From positions 124,001-188,000 of the forward strand of contig NZ_BAABGM010000011.1 of NCBI RefSeq assembly GCF_039541575.1: a stretch of DNA of 64,000 bases. The letters are read 5' to 3'. Both the position numbers and the translations under genes were made by a program. The notes under the pieces are model-generated. The model made no database searches and was not told where the DNA came from. It saw only the letters and a list, made by a program, of their open reading frames with translations. This document shows, piece by piece, positions 52,258 through 61,227 of the stretch. How positions within the stretch are numbered: position 1 is the first letter of the stretch; each line of letters starts with the position of its first letter. The stretch comes from Fodinibacter luteus. GTDB taxonomy: Bacteria > Actinomycetota > Actinomycetes > Actinomycetales > Dermatophilaceae.

Positions 52258-53367
52258 ATGGGCCTCCCACTCGGGCTCCGCAGGGGTGCCGTCGTCGCCG
52301 TCGCGCTGGCGGCGTTCACCGTGCCCGGAGCGAGCGCGTGGGCCGCCGCGCCCTCGCCGGTCCCGACCGTTCCGAGCGAGTCCGAGGTCTCGAGGGCGAA
52401 GGACGCGGCCGCCGCCGTGGCCGAGGAGGTCGCCGAGATCACCGCGCGGGTCGAGCGGGCCGAGGCGCGGCTGCAGGCCCTGCAGCGCGAGGTGTCCGAG
52501 GCGGTGTCCGCCCAGGAGGAGGCGGAGGCCCAGCTCGCCGATGCCGAGGACGCCGTGCGGCGAGCGACCGTGGACCTCGCCGCGGCGCAGCGGGCCCGCG
52601 ACGCCGCCGACCGCGCGCTGTCCGGGCGGGCGGCCCTGATGTACATGCAGGGCAGCGACCTGCAGAACCTCACGACTCTCCTGGTGTCCCCGCCGAACGT
52701 CATGGCCGACCTGTCGCTCGTGCTCGACGACAACGCCCGCGAGGTGCGCCAGGGCCTCGACGTCGCGACGTCGGCGGCGGTCGACGCGGCGTTCCGCGAG
52801 CGCGAGCTGACCAGGGCACGCGACACGCAGGCCGCCGCCGTCGAGGAGGCGGCCGCCAGCCGGGCCGGCGCCGAGGCGAAGGCCGAGAAGGCCGGCGAGG
52901 AGGCGGCCGAGCTCGGCGAGCAGCAGGAGGAGCTCACCGCCCGGCTCGACGAGCTCGAGGAGGGCGCCGCCGACCTCGCCGGGCTCCGCGAGGCCGCCGC
53001 GTCCCTGGGTCGCAGCGGCCTGCTCGGGCTGCAGGCGGCCGGCTCGCTGGGCACCGGGCCCAAGGCCGCGCAGGAGATCGCCCGCTCGAAGATGGCGTCC
53101 TACGGCTGGGACGACGCCGAGTTCACCTGCCTCGTCGCGCTCTGGTACGCGGAGTCGGCGTGGAGCTGGAGTGCCACGAACCCGTCGTCCGGCGCGTACG
53201 GCATCCCGCAGTCCCTGCCCGGCTGGAAGATGGCCAGCGCGGGCAGCGACTGGCTCACGAACCCGGCGACGCAGATCACCTGGGGCATGGGCTACATCGA
53301 GGACGTCTACGGGTCGCCGTGCACGGCGTACGAGAAGTTCCTCTCCCGGTCCCCGCACTGGTACTGA
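52258..53367 (+). CDS. Secreted coiled-coil protein with lytic-transglycosylase-like C-terminus
   Basis: The 369-residue product has a signal peptide (cleavage near AWA, residue 30), two long coiled coils (about 40-130 and 175-250) and a C-terminal domain of about 85 residues. That domain has LVALWYAESAWSW, SGAYGIPQSLPG and WGMGYIEDVYG, the SLT-type order of catalytic Glu, Gly-Ile-Pro-Gln and Tyr. It resembles NlpC/P60-type secreted proteins in layout but with a transglycosylase end. It should cut glycan strands at division or growth sites. The stop shares a base with the next start codon. Confidence 0.8.
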   Translation: MGLPLGLRRGAVVAVALAAFTVPGASAWAAAPSPVPTVPSESEVSRAKDAAAAVAEEVAEITARVERAEARLQALQREVSEAVSAQEEAEAQLADAEDAVRRATVDLAAAQRARDAADRALSGRAALMYMQGSDLQNLTTLLVSPPNVMADLSLVLDDNAREVRQGLDVATSAAVDAAFRERELTRARDTQAAAVEEAAASRAGAEAKAEKAGEEAAELGEQQEELTARLDELEEGAADLAGLREAAASLGRSGLLGLQAAGSLGTGPKAAQEIARSKMASYGWDDAEFTCLVALWYAESAWSWSATNPSSGAYGIPQSLPGWKMASAGSDWLTNPATQITWGMGYIEDVYGSPCTAYEKFLSRSPHWY

Positions 53368-54458
53368 TGCGCTCCTTCGAGCACGACACCGGGTCGCCGC
53401 GGGTCGTCTTCGGCACGGGCACGCTGGCTCGCGTGGCGTCGGAGCTGGCCCGCGTCGGTGGCCGGCGCGCGCTCGTGCTGTCCACCCCCGGGCAGGGCGG
53501 GCTCGCGGCACGGGTGGCCGGCGTGCTCGGCGACGCCGCCGCCGGCACCTTCGACGGGGCGGCGGAGCACACGCCGGTCGAGGTGACCGGCGTGGCCCTC
53601 GCCCGGGCGCGCGAGGTGGGCGCCGACTCGCTCGTGTCCGTCGGGGGCGGGTCGACGACCGGCCTGGGCAAGGCCCTTGCGTCGCGCACCGGGATGCCGC
53701 ACCTCGTCGTGCCCACGACCTACGCCGGGTCCGAGGTCACCGCGCTGCTGGGGGAGACCGCGGACGGGGAGAAGGTGACCCGCTCCGGCCCGGAGATCCT
53801 GCCCGCGGTCGTCGTCTACGACGTCGCGCTGACCACCACCCTGCCGTGGCCGGTCACGGTCACGAGCGCCGTCAACGCGATGGCCCACGCCGTCGAGGCG
53901 CTCTACTCGCCGGACCGCACGACGCAGGTCGACGGGCTGGCCACCGAGGGCCTCGAGGCGCTGGCCCGCGGGCTGCGGGCGCTCCACCGCGACGCGGAGG
54001 ACCTCGGCGCGCGCGACGACCTGCTGTACGGCGCGTGGCTGGCGGGCCGGTGCCTCGGCGCCGTGCGGATGGGCCTGCACCACAAGCTGTGCCACACCCT
54101 CGGCGGGAGCTTCGGCCTCGCCCACGCGCCGACCCACACCGTCGTCCTCCCGCACGCCATGGCGTACAACGCGACGGCGGCACCGGAGGCCATGGCGGCG
54201 GCCGCCGGCGCGCTCGGCGTCGACGACGCGCCGTGCGGGCTCCAGGCGCTCGTCGCGGGGCTCGGCGGCCCGACCCGGCTGGACGCCCTCGGCTTCAGCC
54301 TCGCCGACGTGCCGCGGGCCGCCGACCTCGCCACGGCGCGGCCGTACCCGAACCCGCGCGCGGTCCAGCGCGACGGCATCCGTCACCTCCTCACCCGGGC
54401 GACCGAGGGCGCGGCGATCGACCCCACCCCCACCCACGAGATGCGGGAGCACCGATGA
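53367..54458 (+). CDS. Maleylacetate reductase (iron-containing alcohol dehydrogenase family)
   Basis: The 363-residue protein reduces maleylacetate to 3-oxoadipate in aromatic-ring degradation. Supporting motifs are RVVFGTGTL at the start, SVGGGSTTGLGKA, PTTYAGSE, NAMAHAVEALY and MGLHHKLCHTLGGSF, HAPTHTVVLPH. Those His residues are the metal ligands. The usual partner, hydroxyquinol 1,2-dioxygenase, is not nearby. It overlaps the VOC gene by 4 bp. The TGATG junction with the transglycosylase-like gene suggests shared transcription despite unrelated function. Confidence 0.88.
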   Translation: MRSFEHDTGSPRVVFGTGTLARVASELARVGGRRALVLSTPGQGGLAARVAGVLGDAAAGTFDGAAEHTPVEVTGVALARAREVGADSLVSVGGGSTTGLGKALASRTGMPHLVVPTTYAGSEVTALLGETADGEKVTRSGPEILPAVVVYDVALTTTLPWPVTVTSAVNAMAHAVEALYSPDRTTQVDGLATEGLEALARGLRALHRDAEDLGARDDLLYGAWLAGRCLGAVRMGLHHKLCHTLGGSFGLAHAPTHTVVLPHAMAYNATAAPEAMAAAAGALGVDDAPCGLQALVAGLGGPTRLDALGFSLADVPRAADLATARPYPNPRAVQRDGIRHLLTRATEGAAIDPTPTHEMREHR

Positions 54459-54967
54459 CGACCTCCGACGCAGCCGGCCCCGGCCCCACCGACCTCGCGG
54501 TCCGGCGGCAGCAGCTCCGCGAGGCGTACCTGCGCCCCGCCGCGCAGCGGCCCGCCTCCACGGCCCGCGGGCTCCACCACACCGCCCTCGTCAGCAGCGA
54601 CGTCGAGCGCACCGTGCGCTTCTACCAGGAGGTCCTCGGCTTCCCGTTGACCGAGCTCATCGAGAACCGCGACTACCCGGGCTCCTCGCACTTCTTCTTC
54701 GACATCGGCCACGAGAACCTGCTCGCCTTCTTCGACTTCCCCGGCCTCGACATCGGCCCGTACGCCGAGGTGCTCGGTGGGCTGCACCACGTGGCGATCT
54801 CCGTCGAGCCCGAGCGCTGGCACGAGCTCGTCGCCCGGCTCGCCGAGCACGGGGTCGAGCACGAGGTGCACAGCGGGGTGTCGGTCTACTTCCGCGACCC
54901 CGACGGGGCCCGCCTCGAGCTCATCGCCGACCCGCTGGGCGAGATGTACGGACACCAGGTGCTCTAG
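54455..54967 (+). CDS. VOC (glyoxalase/dioxygenase) superfamily protein
   Basis: The 170-residue product has two beta-alpha-beta modules of the vicinal oxygen chelate fold. Metal ligands appear in GLHHTALVSSDVERTVRFYQ, GLHHVAIS and DGARLELIADP. The first 38 residues are a polar helical extension. Coupling to maleylacetate reductase suggests a role in ring cleavage or handling of an oxo-acid; an extradiol dioxygenase or lyase are both possible. Confidence 0.82.
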   Translation: MTTSDAAGPGPTDLAVRRQQLREAYLRPAAQRPASTARGLHHTALVSSDVERTVRFYQEVLGFPLTELIENRDYPGSSHFFFDIGHENLLAFFDFPGLDIGPYAEVLGGLHHVAISVEPERWHELVARLAEHGVEHEVHSGVSVYFRDPDGARLELIADPLGEMYGHQVL

Positions 54968-55015
54968 AGCCTGTCAGCCCACCTCAGCCGTAGCCTGTCA
55001 GCCCACCTCAGCCGT
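54968..55015. repeat. Exact 24-bp tandem duplication past a stop codon
   Basis: AGCCTGTCAGCCCACCTCAG plus CCGT is present at 54968-54991 and again at 54992-55015. It begins at the base after the VOC stop codon and overlaps the last codons of the convergent methyltransferase gene. Confidence 0.9.
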
Positions 55016-55841
55016 CGTGGTCGGCCTGCCGTCGGCCACGGGACGACGCGGTTCCCAGCGGGACGCGCGGGACCAGGGCGGGGACGCGGTCGCGGTAGGA
55101 GGTGTAGTCGCTGCCCAGGCTGCGGGTCAGGGCGTGCTCCTCGAAGGCGATCCCGACGAGGATGTAGCCGGTCGCCCCGACGGCGAACAGCAGGTGCCCG
55201 GCCGTCATCGTGGGCGCCGACCAGAAGACGACGAGGAAGCCGAGCATGAGGGGGTGCCGGACGCGCCGGTAGAGGCCCCGCTCGGTGAAGGACGGCTCGT
55301 CGTACCTCGTGCGTCGGGCGTGGTGCCACGCCTGGCGCAGCCCGACGAGGTCGGAGTGGCTGATGAGGAAGGTGGACGCGATGGTGAGCGCCCACCCAGC
55401 CGCGTAGGTCGCCCACAGCACGGCGGCGGCCGGTCCCGACAGGGCCCAGACGGTGCCGTCGAGGGGGCGCCACGCCCAGAAGAGCAGAGCCAGGGCCACG
55501 ACGGCCGCGAGGACGAAGGTGGCCCGTTCGGCGGAGGCCGGGATGACCCGCACCCAACGGCGCTTGAACCCCGGTCGGGCCATCACCGTGTGCTGCACGG
55601 CGAACACGAGCAGCAGCAGCAGGTCGACGCCGACCGCGACCGGCAGGGGGACGCGCGGCCCGTCGTCGATGCCCTTGGGCACGCCGAGGCCTGCGAAGAA
55701 CCCCACGGCGTAGCCGAGGACGCAGAGGAAGAGGACGTAGACGGTGGCGGCGTAGCCGAGGACGGCCACCCCGGACGCGGTCGTCCTCAGGCGGGTGGCC
55801 GGGTCGGTCGGCTGCGCGGCCGGCGTCGTGAGTGAGGACAT
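55008..55841 (-). CDS. MddA-like methanethiol S-methyltransferase (NnrU/ICMT-type membrane protein)
   Basis: The 277-residue integral membrane protein resembles MddA, which methylates methanethiol to dimethyl sulfide. Family features include YVLFLCVLGYAVGF, FAVQHTVMARPGFKRRW, FWAWRPL and the C-terminal SAM-binding part FTERGLYRRVRHPLMLGF with FEEHALTRSLGSDYTSYRDRVP. About six membrane helices are present. The last residues are encoded in a tandem duplication. Related isoprenylcysteine-type methylases are the main alternative. Confidence 0.8.
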   Translation of the reverse strand: MSSLTTPAAQPTDPATRLRTTASGVAVLGYAATVYVLFLCVLGYAVGFFAGLGVPKGIDDGPRVPLPVAVGVDLLLLLVFAVQHTVMARPGFKRRWVRVIPASAERATFVLAAVVALALLFWAWRPLDGTVWALSGPAAAVLWATYAAGWALTIASTFLISHSDLVGLRQAWHHARRTRYDEPSFTERGLYRRVRHPLMLGFLVVFWSAPTMTAGHLLFAVGATGYILVGIAFEEHALTRSLGSDYTSYRDRVPALVPRVPLGTASSRGRRQADHDG

Positions 55842-55964
55842 GCCTCGACGCTAGGTCTGCCCCGCGAGATGCTGCCATCGGGTGATCTACGGTCACGACG
55901 GCCTGCCCCCCGGCCCCCGGACGGATCGCGCCGAACCCGCGGTGGGGCGAACTACCGAGACGCG

Positions 55965-56975
55965 TCAGCGGTCGCGCCGCCGCTCGGCCACCCAGGCGGC
56001 GACCTGGGCACGCGAACGCACCCCCAGCTTGCGGCGGATGTTCTCCACGTGCGACTCGGCCGTCCGCGGCGCGACCCCGAGGCGCCGGGCGACGGACTGG
56101 TTCGTCAGCCCCTGGGCCACGAGCTCGGCCACCTCGAGCTCACGGGCGGTCAGCCGCGGCCCGCGCTCGGCGTCCTCCCCCAGGAACTCGAGCAGCGGCT
56201 CGACGACGGAGCGCCAGTCGCCGTGGTAGTAGAGGTGGCTCGACCCGGACAGCGGAACCAGCGTCGCGCCCGGGACGAGCGCGGCGACCTCCCGCCCCAG
56301 CTCGAACGGGGTGCCCGTGTCGCCCTCGCGGTGCAGCACGAGGGTGCGCGCCCGCACCGATGGGAGCACGCCCCTGATGTCCGTGCCGTAGTAGACCTCG
56401 AGGAGCCGGGCGGCCACGTCCGCCGAGGCGCTGTCCCGCTGGAAGCGCGCGAACGCGGCCACCTCCTCGGGGCTCGGGTCCGTGACGAAGGCCTCGGCCA
56501 GGGCCCTCAGCCCCAGGCCCCAGTGGGCACGCACGAGCGCCACGACCGAGTCCCGCACGGCGGCGGGGGCCAGATCCCTCCCGCTGGCGCACGTGCCGTA
56601 CAGCACGAGTGCCTCCACCCGCTCGGGATGCCGTGCCGCGATCGCGGCCGCGAGCTGACCACCCTGCGACGCCCCGAAGAGCCGGAACCGGCCGGCACCC
56701 GCCGCATCGGCGACCGCCATCGCCGCGGCCACCTGCCCCTCGAAGGTGAGGTCGAACCGGTCGCGGTCGGACAGGCCGCACCCCGGCTTGTCGTACCGGA
56801 TCACCGTGAAGCGCTCCGCCAGGCGGTCGACGACGTCACCGAAGGCGCCGAGCTCCCGCTGCGCCACGAGGTGCGTGATCCAGCCCGAGTCGCACAGCAG
56901 CGCCGGCCCGGTGCCCGACGCCGACCAGGCCACCCGCCCCGCGGGCGTGCCGGTGTACCTCACCCTCGGCCGCAC
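55965..56975 (-). CDS. Alpha/beta hydrolase fused to LuxR-type HTH
   Basis: The 336-residue protein has an alpha/beta hydrolase (about 1-260) and a C-terminal LuxR HTH (about 270-330; LTARELEVAELVAQGLTNQ, RRLGVAPRTAESHVENIRRKLG). The nucleophile is Ser103 in GASQGG; the Asp (EGDTGTPF) and His (SSHLYY) of the triad are intact. GTG at 56975 was chosen; GTG at 56963 is an alternative. It is divergent from a large LuxR ATPase. The hydrolase may sense or hydrolyse the inducer. The order of domains is the reverse of the gene at 40276. Confidence 0.87.
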   Translation of the reverse strand: MRPRVRYTGTPAGRVAWSASGTGPALLCDSGWITHLVAQRELGAFGDVVDRLAERFTVIRYDKPGCGLSDRDRFDLTFEGQVAAAMAVADAAGAGRFRLFGASQGGQLAAAIAARHPERVEALVLYGTCASGRDLAPAAVRDSVVALVRAHWGLGLRALAEAFVTDPSPEEVAAFARFQRDSASADVAARLLEVYYGTDIRGVLPSVRARTLVLHREGDTGTPFELGREVAALVPGATLVPLSGSSHLYYHGDWRSVVEPLLEFLGEDAERGPRLTARELEVAELVAQGLTNQSVARRLGVAPRTAESHVENIRRKLGVRSRAQVAAWVAERRRDR

Positions 56976-57086
56976 CGCTCCAGCCTGACAGCAGGCTTCG
57001 TCCGCGGCAAAGGTCGGCGTGGTCGGCGCACCCGGGCCGCCGGGCCCTTCAGGCCTCTGGACGACGACCACCCGGTCGGGCACGCT

Positions 57087-59921
57087 GTGAGCGTGTCCGC
57101 GCCGGATCGGCTCGTCGGGCGTGAGGCCGAGCTGACCCTGGCCGCCGCCGCCCTCCGTCGTCTCGGCGAGGGGCATGCCGCCGCCCTCGTCGTCGAGGGC
57201 GAGGCCGGCATCGGCAAGACCGAGCTCGTGCGCAGCATCGTCGAGGACTCCCGCGCAGGGGGCGTCACCGTGTTCACCGGGCAGGCGCACCCCTTCGAGC
57301 GCACCCGTCCCTTCGGGGTCGTGGCCCAGGCGCTCGACCTGAGCCGACGCTCACCCGACCCCCGCAGGGCCGCCATCGGGACGATGTTGACGAGCCCCCG
57401 GGAGGGACAGGCGGCCCTCGCTGCGGGCCGCGTCCAGTACCGCATCGTCGAGGACATCGTGGACCTCGTCGAGGCGACCTGCACCGAGAGTCCGGTGCTC
57501 CTCGTCGCCGAGGACCTGCACTGGGCGGATGCCGGGAGCCTGCTCGCGCTCTCGGTGCTGGCCCGGCGCCTGCCGCTGTCACCGCTGCTCCTCGTCGTGA
57601 CGACCCGGACGTCACCGGTGCCGGCCGAGCTGGTGCGGCTGCTCGAGGACCTGTCGACCGAGGGCGGCACGACGGTGCACCTCGAGCCGCTCGGACCCGA
57701 TGAGGTCGTGGCCCTGGCCTCCCGAACCCTCGGTGCGCCGCCCGGACCCCTCCTCGGCGCCATGCTCACCAAGGCGGGCGGCAACCCGCTCTGGGCGACC
57801 GCCGTGCTGCGCGCGCTGGGCGGCGCGGGGGTGCTGCACCGCACCGGCGGCGCCGTCGAGTCCACGACCTCGCAGCTCCCAGCCTCCGTCGGCGACCTCG
57901 TGGTCCGCCGCCTGTCGGAGCTGCCGGAGACCACGCGCGAGCTGCTCCAGGTCACCGCGGTCCTCGGGGATGCCGCGTCCGTCCGGGACGTGGCCGCCGT
58001 CGCCCACCGCGGGCAGGCCGAGGTCGTCACGGGCCTGCGGGAGGCGTTCGACGCCCAGCTCCTCGACGCGGGCGACGACCGGGTCGTCTTCCGGCACCAG
58101 CTCGTGCACGAGGCCATCTACGAGGACCTGCCGGCCCTGACCCGCCGCCTGCTGCACCGGGAGGCGGCGGCCGCCCTCATGGGCGCCGGCGCCGAGCCGC
58201 TCGAGGTGGCGGACCACCTCGTGCGGGGCGCGGAGCACGGTGACGAGGAGGCGGTCGCCCGGCTGAGAGAGGCAGCGGCCGCGGCGTCCGCCCGGGCGCC
58301 GCTCGTCACCGTCGACCTCCTCCACCGGGCTCGGTCCCTCCTCCCAGCCGGCCACCCCGATGCGGACGCCGTGAGCGCCGAGCTGGTCCAGGCACAGCTG
58401 CGTGCCGGGCTGGTGACCGACGCGTCGACCCTGGCCGAGACCCTCCTTGCCCGGCCGCACGCCCCGGAGGTGGAGACCCCCGTGCGCCTCGCCCTCCTCG
58501 GCGCCCTCGCCCTCCAGAACCGCGTGGACGAGGTCGTCCGCGTCGCGGAGGACACCCTCGTGCAGTCCCCCGGGCTGCCACCGCTCGCCCGGGTGCCCGT
58601 GCTCGCCCAGCAGAGCTGGGCGCACACGTACTCGGGCGACCACGACGAGGGTGCAGCGGTGGCCCGCCGGGCCCTCGCGATCGCCGAGGACGCCGGGGAC
58701 GCGGCGATGACGGTGTGGGCGCTGACCGCCCTGCTCGTGGCCGTGGGGCGGCAGGGCCGCTACGGCGAGGCGCTCGCCCACGCGCAGCGCGCCGACACCC
58801 TGGCCGCCGAGGCCCACGACACCAGGTCCCTGCCCCTCCAGCCCAGGCTCTTCCTCGGGCTGACGCTCTTCGACTGCGACCGGGTCGCCGAGGCTCGGGC
58901 CGCCTACCGGGAGGCCCTCGACGACGAGTTCGGCTCGGGGTGGTGGCTCCCGGAGACCCTCATGGCGGACGCGCTCGTGTCGTTCGCCACCGGGGAGTGG
59001 CAGGACGCGGTCCCCAGCCTCGTCGCCTGCGGCCAGGCCGCCCAGGAGAAGGGGAGCCCCCTGCTCCTCACCCAGTCCCTGGCCTACCGGGTCCTCATCG
59101 CCACCGCACGCGGAGACCTGCCGGCCGCGCGAGAGCTGGCGACGGGCATCGTCGAGGCACTCGCCGGCGACCGGCTCGGCTACACCGCCGGCATCCTGGG
59201 GTCGGCCGTCGCGCGGCTCATGACGGCCGAGGGTGACGAGGAGGGTGCCCTCGAGGTCCTCGTGCGCTGCTGGCGGTTCGAGGCCGCACGCGGCGACCAC
59301 TTCTACGACCGCTGCCTCGCCCCGGACCTCGTGCGCCTGGGCATCGCCAACGGTCGTCGCGACGTGGCGGCCGAGGTGACCGACGCCGTGTGGGCAGGGG
59401 TCGACCGGGCACCGGAGGTGGCGAGCGTCCGGAGCGTGGCACTGCGGTGCCGGGGCCTGCTCGCCGACGACCCGGACCTGCTGCTCGGGGCGGTCGCGCT
59501 CGCCCGGCAGGCGGGGCTGCTCGTGGACCACGCGGGCGCCTGCGAGGACGCGGCGGGGGCGCTGGCCGGGCACGCCCGCCGCGACGAGGCGACGGCGCTG
59601 CTCAGCGAGGCGCTCGAGCTGTACGAGCGGGCCGGCGCCGACGCCTGGGCCTCCCGGGTCCGGGCCAGGCTTCGAGGGCTCGGCGTCCATCCCGGCCCGC
59701 GCGGCCCCCGGCACCGGCCCGAGACGGGGTGGGAGAGCCTCACCCCGACCGAGCGGGCGGTGTCCCTCCTCGTCGCCGAGGGGCTGACCAACGGCGCCGT
59801 CGCCCGTCGGCTGTACGTCTCACCGCACACCGTCAACACCCACCTGCGGCACGTCTTCGCCAAGCTCGGCGTCTCCAACCGGGTGGCACTGGCCGGGGTG
59901 GTCAATCGCACGATCGGGTGA
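57087..59921 (+). CDS. Large ATP-binding LuxR-family regulator (LAL)
   Basis: The 944-residue regulator has an AAA-type NTPase (about 8-260) with Walker A GEAGIGKT at 38-45 and Walker B VLLVAEDLHWAD, a long TPR-like helical middle, and a LuxR HTH (about 875-940; LTPTERAVSLLVAEGLTNGAVARRLYVSPHTVNTHLRH). This is the MalT/LAL layout, which switches on target operons after ligand and ATP binding. The start could also be GTG at 57093. It diverges from the LuxR-hydrolase and runs toward SnoaL- and SRPBCC-type genes that it may control. Confidence 0.9.
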   Translation: MSVSAPDRLVGREAELTLAAAALRRLGEGHAAALVVEGEAGIGKTELVRSIVEDSRAGGVTVFTGQAHPFERTRPFGVVAQALDLSRRSPDPRRAAIGTMLTSPREGQAALAAGRVQYRIVEDIVDLVEATCTESPVLLVAEDLHWADAGSLLALSVLARRLPLSPLLLVVTTRTSPVPAELVRLLEDLSTEGGTTVHLEPLGPDEVVALASRTLGAPPGPLLGAMLTKAGGNPLWATAVLRALGGAGVLHRTGGAVESTTSQLPASVGDLVVRRLSELPETTRELLQVTAVLGDAASVRDVAAVAHRGQAEVVTGLREAFDAQLLDAGDDRVVFRHQLVHEAIYEDLPALTRRLLHREAAAALMGAGAEPLEVADHLVRGAEHGDEEAVARLREAAAAASARAPLVTVDLLHRARSLLPAGHPDADAVSAELVQAQLRAGLVTDASTLAETLLARPHAPEVETPVRLALLGALALQNRVDEVVRVAEDTLVQSPGLPPLARVPVLAQQSWAHTYSGDHDEGAAVARRALAIAEDAGDAAMTVWALTALLVAVGRQGRYGEALAHAQRADTLAAEAHDTRSLPLQPRLFLGLTLFDCDRVAEARAAYREALDDEFGSGWWLPETLMADALVSFATGEWQDAVPSLVACGQAAQEKGSPLLLTQSLAYRVLIATARGDLPAARELATGIVEALAGDRLGYTAGILGSAVARLMTAEGDEEGALEVLVRCWRFEAARGDHFYDRCLAPDLVRLGIANGRRDVAAEVTDAVWAGVDRAPEVASVRSVALRCRGLLADDPDLLLGAVALARQAGLLVDHAGACEDAAGALAGHARRDEATALLSEALELYERAGADAWASRVRARLRGLGVHPGPRGPRHRPETGWESLTPTERAVSLLVAEGLTNGAVARRLYVSPHTVNTHLRHVFAKLGVSNRVALAGVVNRTIG

Positions 59922-60009
59922 TGTCTCCGGAGGCGGCTCGGCGCAGCATCAGTCGGGTCCACCGCGTCCGCGAGACCCCGGACGCCGACCCGACCAGGAG
60001 GTCGCCGAG

Positions 60010-60702
60010 ATGCCCAGAATCGTCATCACCCACGCCGTCCAGGACGTCGACCGGTGGCTTCGCGGCCGGGGAGAGCGCCACGCCGCGGTCCCGGGTGCCC
60101 GCAACGCCGCGGACCTCGTGGCCCTCGACGGCAGCCCCCAGGCCGGGCTGACGTTCGAGGTCGACGACGTCGAGGGCCTCACGGGGATGCTGGCCTCGCT
60201 GCCTCCCCAGGTGGCCGCGCAGGCGAAGGCCCACGGCGTCGTCATGCCGATGGCGGTCTACGTCGAGCGTGGACCGGCACGCGACCACGCCGCGACGATG
60301 CGCCGGGCCTACGAGCTGATCAGCGCCGGCGACATCGACGGGTTCGGACGCCTCGTGGCCCCGGGCTTCGTCGAGCACGACGCGGAGCCGGGCATGGCCC
60401 CGACGAAGCACGGCGTCCTCGAGCTGTTCCGCGGCTACCGATCCGCCTTCCCCGACCTGCGGATGGATGCCCACGAGGTCATCGTCAGCGGCGACACGAC
60501 CGTCGCCCGGGTGACCGCCTCCGGGACGCACGACGGAGAGTTCATGGGGATGCCGCCCTCCGGCCGCCGGATCGAGGTGGGCCTCATCGACATCATGCGG
60601 TTCGACGACGACGGCCTGATCAGCGACCACTGGGGTGTCATGGACGCACTGTCGATGATGCAGCAGCTCGGAGTGGTCCCCGAGGGCGCGCCCGCACCGT
60701 AG
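60010..60702 (+). CDS. SnoaL-like ester cyclase with N-terminal extra domain
   Basis: The 230-residue product has a C-terminal SnoaL-like domain (about 98-220) with RRAYELISAGDIDGFGRLVAPGFVEHD, FRGYRSAFPDLRMDAHEVI and GLIDIMRFDDDGLISDHW, typical of SnoaL/ester cyclase proteins. The first 85 residues form a separate alpha/beta domain resembling small antibiotic-biosynthesis-monooxygenase-like folds. GAGG lies upstream of the ATG. SnoaL proteins cyclise polyketides, but many relatives have no known reaction. Confidence 0.78.
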   Translation: MPRIVITHAVQDVDRWLRGRGERHAAVPGARNAADLVALDGSPQAGLTFEVDDVEGLTGMLASLPPQVAAQAKAHGVVMPMAVYVERGPARDHAATMRRAYELISAGDIDGFGRLVAPGFVEHDAEPGMAPTKHGVLELFRGYRSAFPDLRMDAHEVIVSGDTTVARVTASGTHDGEFMGMPPSGRRIEVGLIDIMRFDDDGLISDHWGVMDALSMMQQLGVVPEGAPAP

Positions 60703-60753
60703 GTCCGCCCCGGTGGGCCACGACGACGACCGGGCACCCGGGGACCGTGCCTG

Positions 60754-61191
60754 ATGGGCGGCTTCACGACGAGCATCGTCATCGACAGGCCGGTCGAGGA
60801 GGTCGCCGCGTTCCTCTCCGACCTCCTGAACGACCCCCGGTGGCGACGCGAGTGGGTCGGGGCGCGACCGGCATCCGACCAGGGCTCCGGCGTCGGCACG
60901 AGGACGCTCCTCATCGGCCAGTTCCTCGGCCGCCGCACGGAGGTCGTCTACGAGGTGAGCCGGTCCGAGGCGGCCCGGCTCACCGAGTGGGAGACCGTGT
61001 CGGGTCCGCTCCCCCTGACCTTCCGGAGGGAGTTCGAGCCCGCCGAGCGGGGTGGCGCCACCCTGGTGACCTTCACGTACGAGGCGCACCCCAACGCCGT
61101 GCTCAGGCTCCTCGAACCCTTCGTCGTCAGCCTCGGCCGGCGCCAGCTCGACGGCGACGTACCCAGCCTGAGGGCGATCCTCGAGGCCTGA
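60754..61191 (+). CDS. SRPBCC (START-like) family protein
   Basis: The 145-residue protein fits the polyketide-cyclase/dehydrase-like SRPBCC fold: FTTSIVIDRPVEEVAAFLSDL at the start, a middle YEVSRSEAARLTEW and a C-terminal helix ending GDVPSLRAILEA. Such folds bind hydrophobic ligands. It follows the SnoaL gene by 51 bp on the same strand, so the two may share a ligand or transcript. Confidence 0.8.
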   Translation: MGGFTTSIVIDRPVEEVAAFLSDLLNDPRWRREWVGARPASDQGSGVGTRTLLIGQFLGRRTEVVYEVSRSEAARLTEWETVSGPLPLTFRREFEPAERGGATLVTFTYEAHPNAVLRLLEPFVVSLGRRQLDGDVPSLRAILEA

Positions 61192-61227
61192 ACCGGGCGT
61201 CCCAGCCGGGCCGACCGGGTCCGGCCG

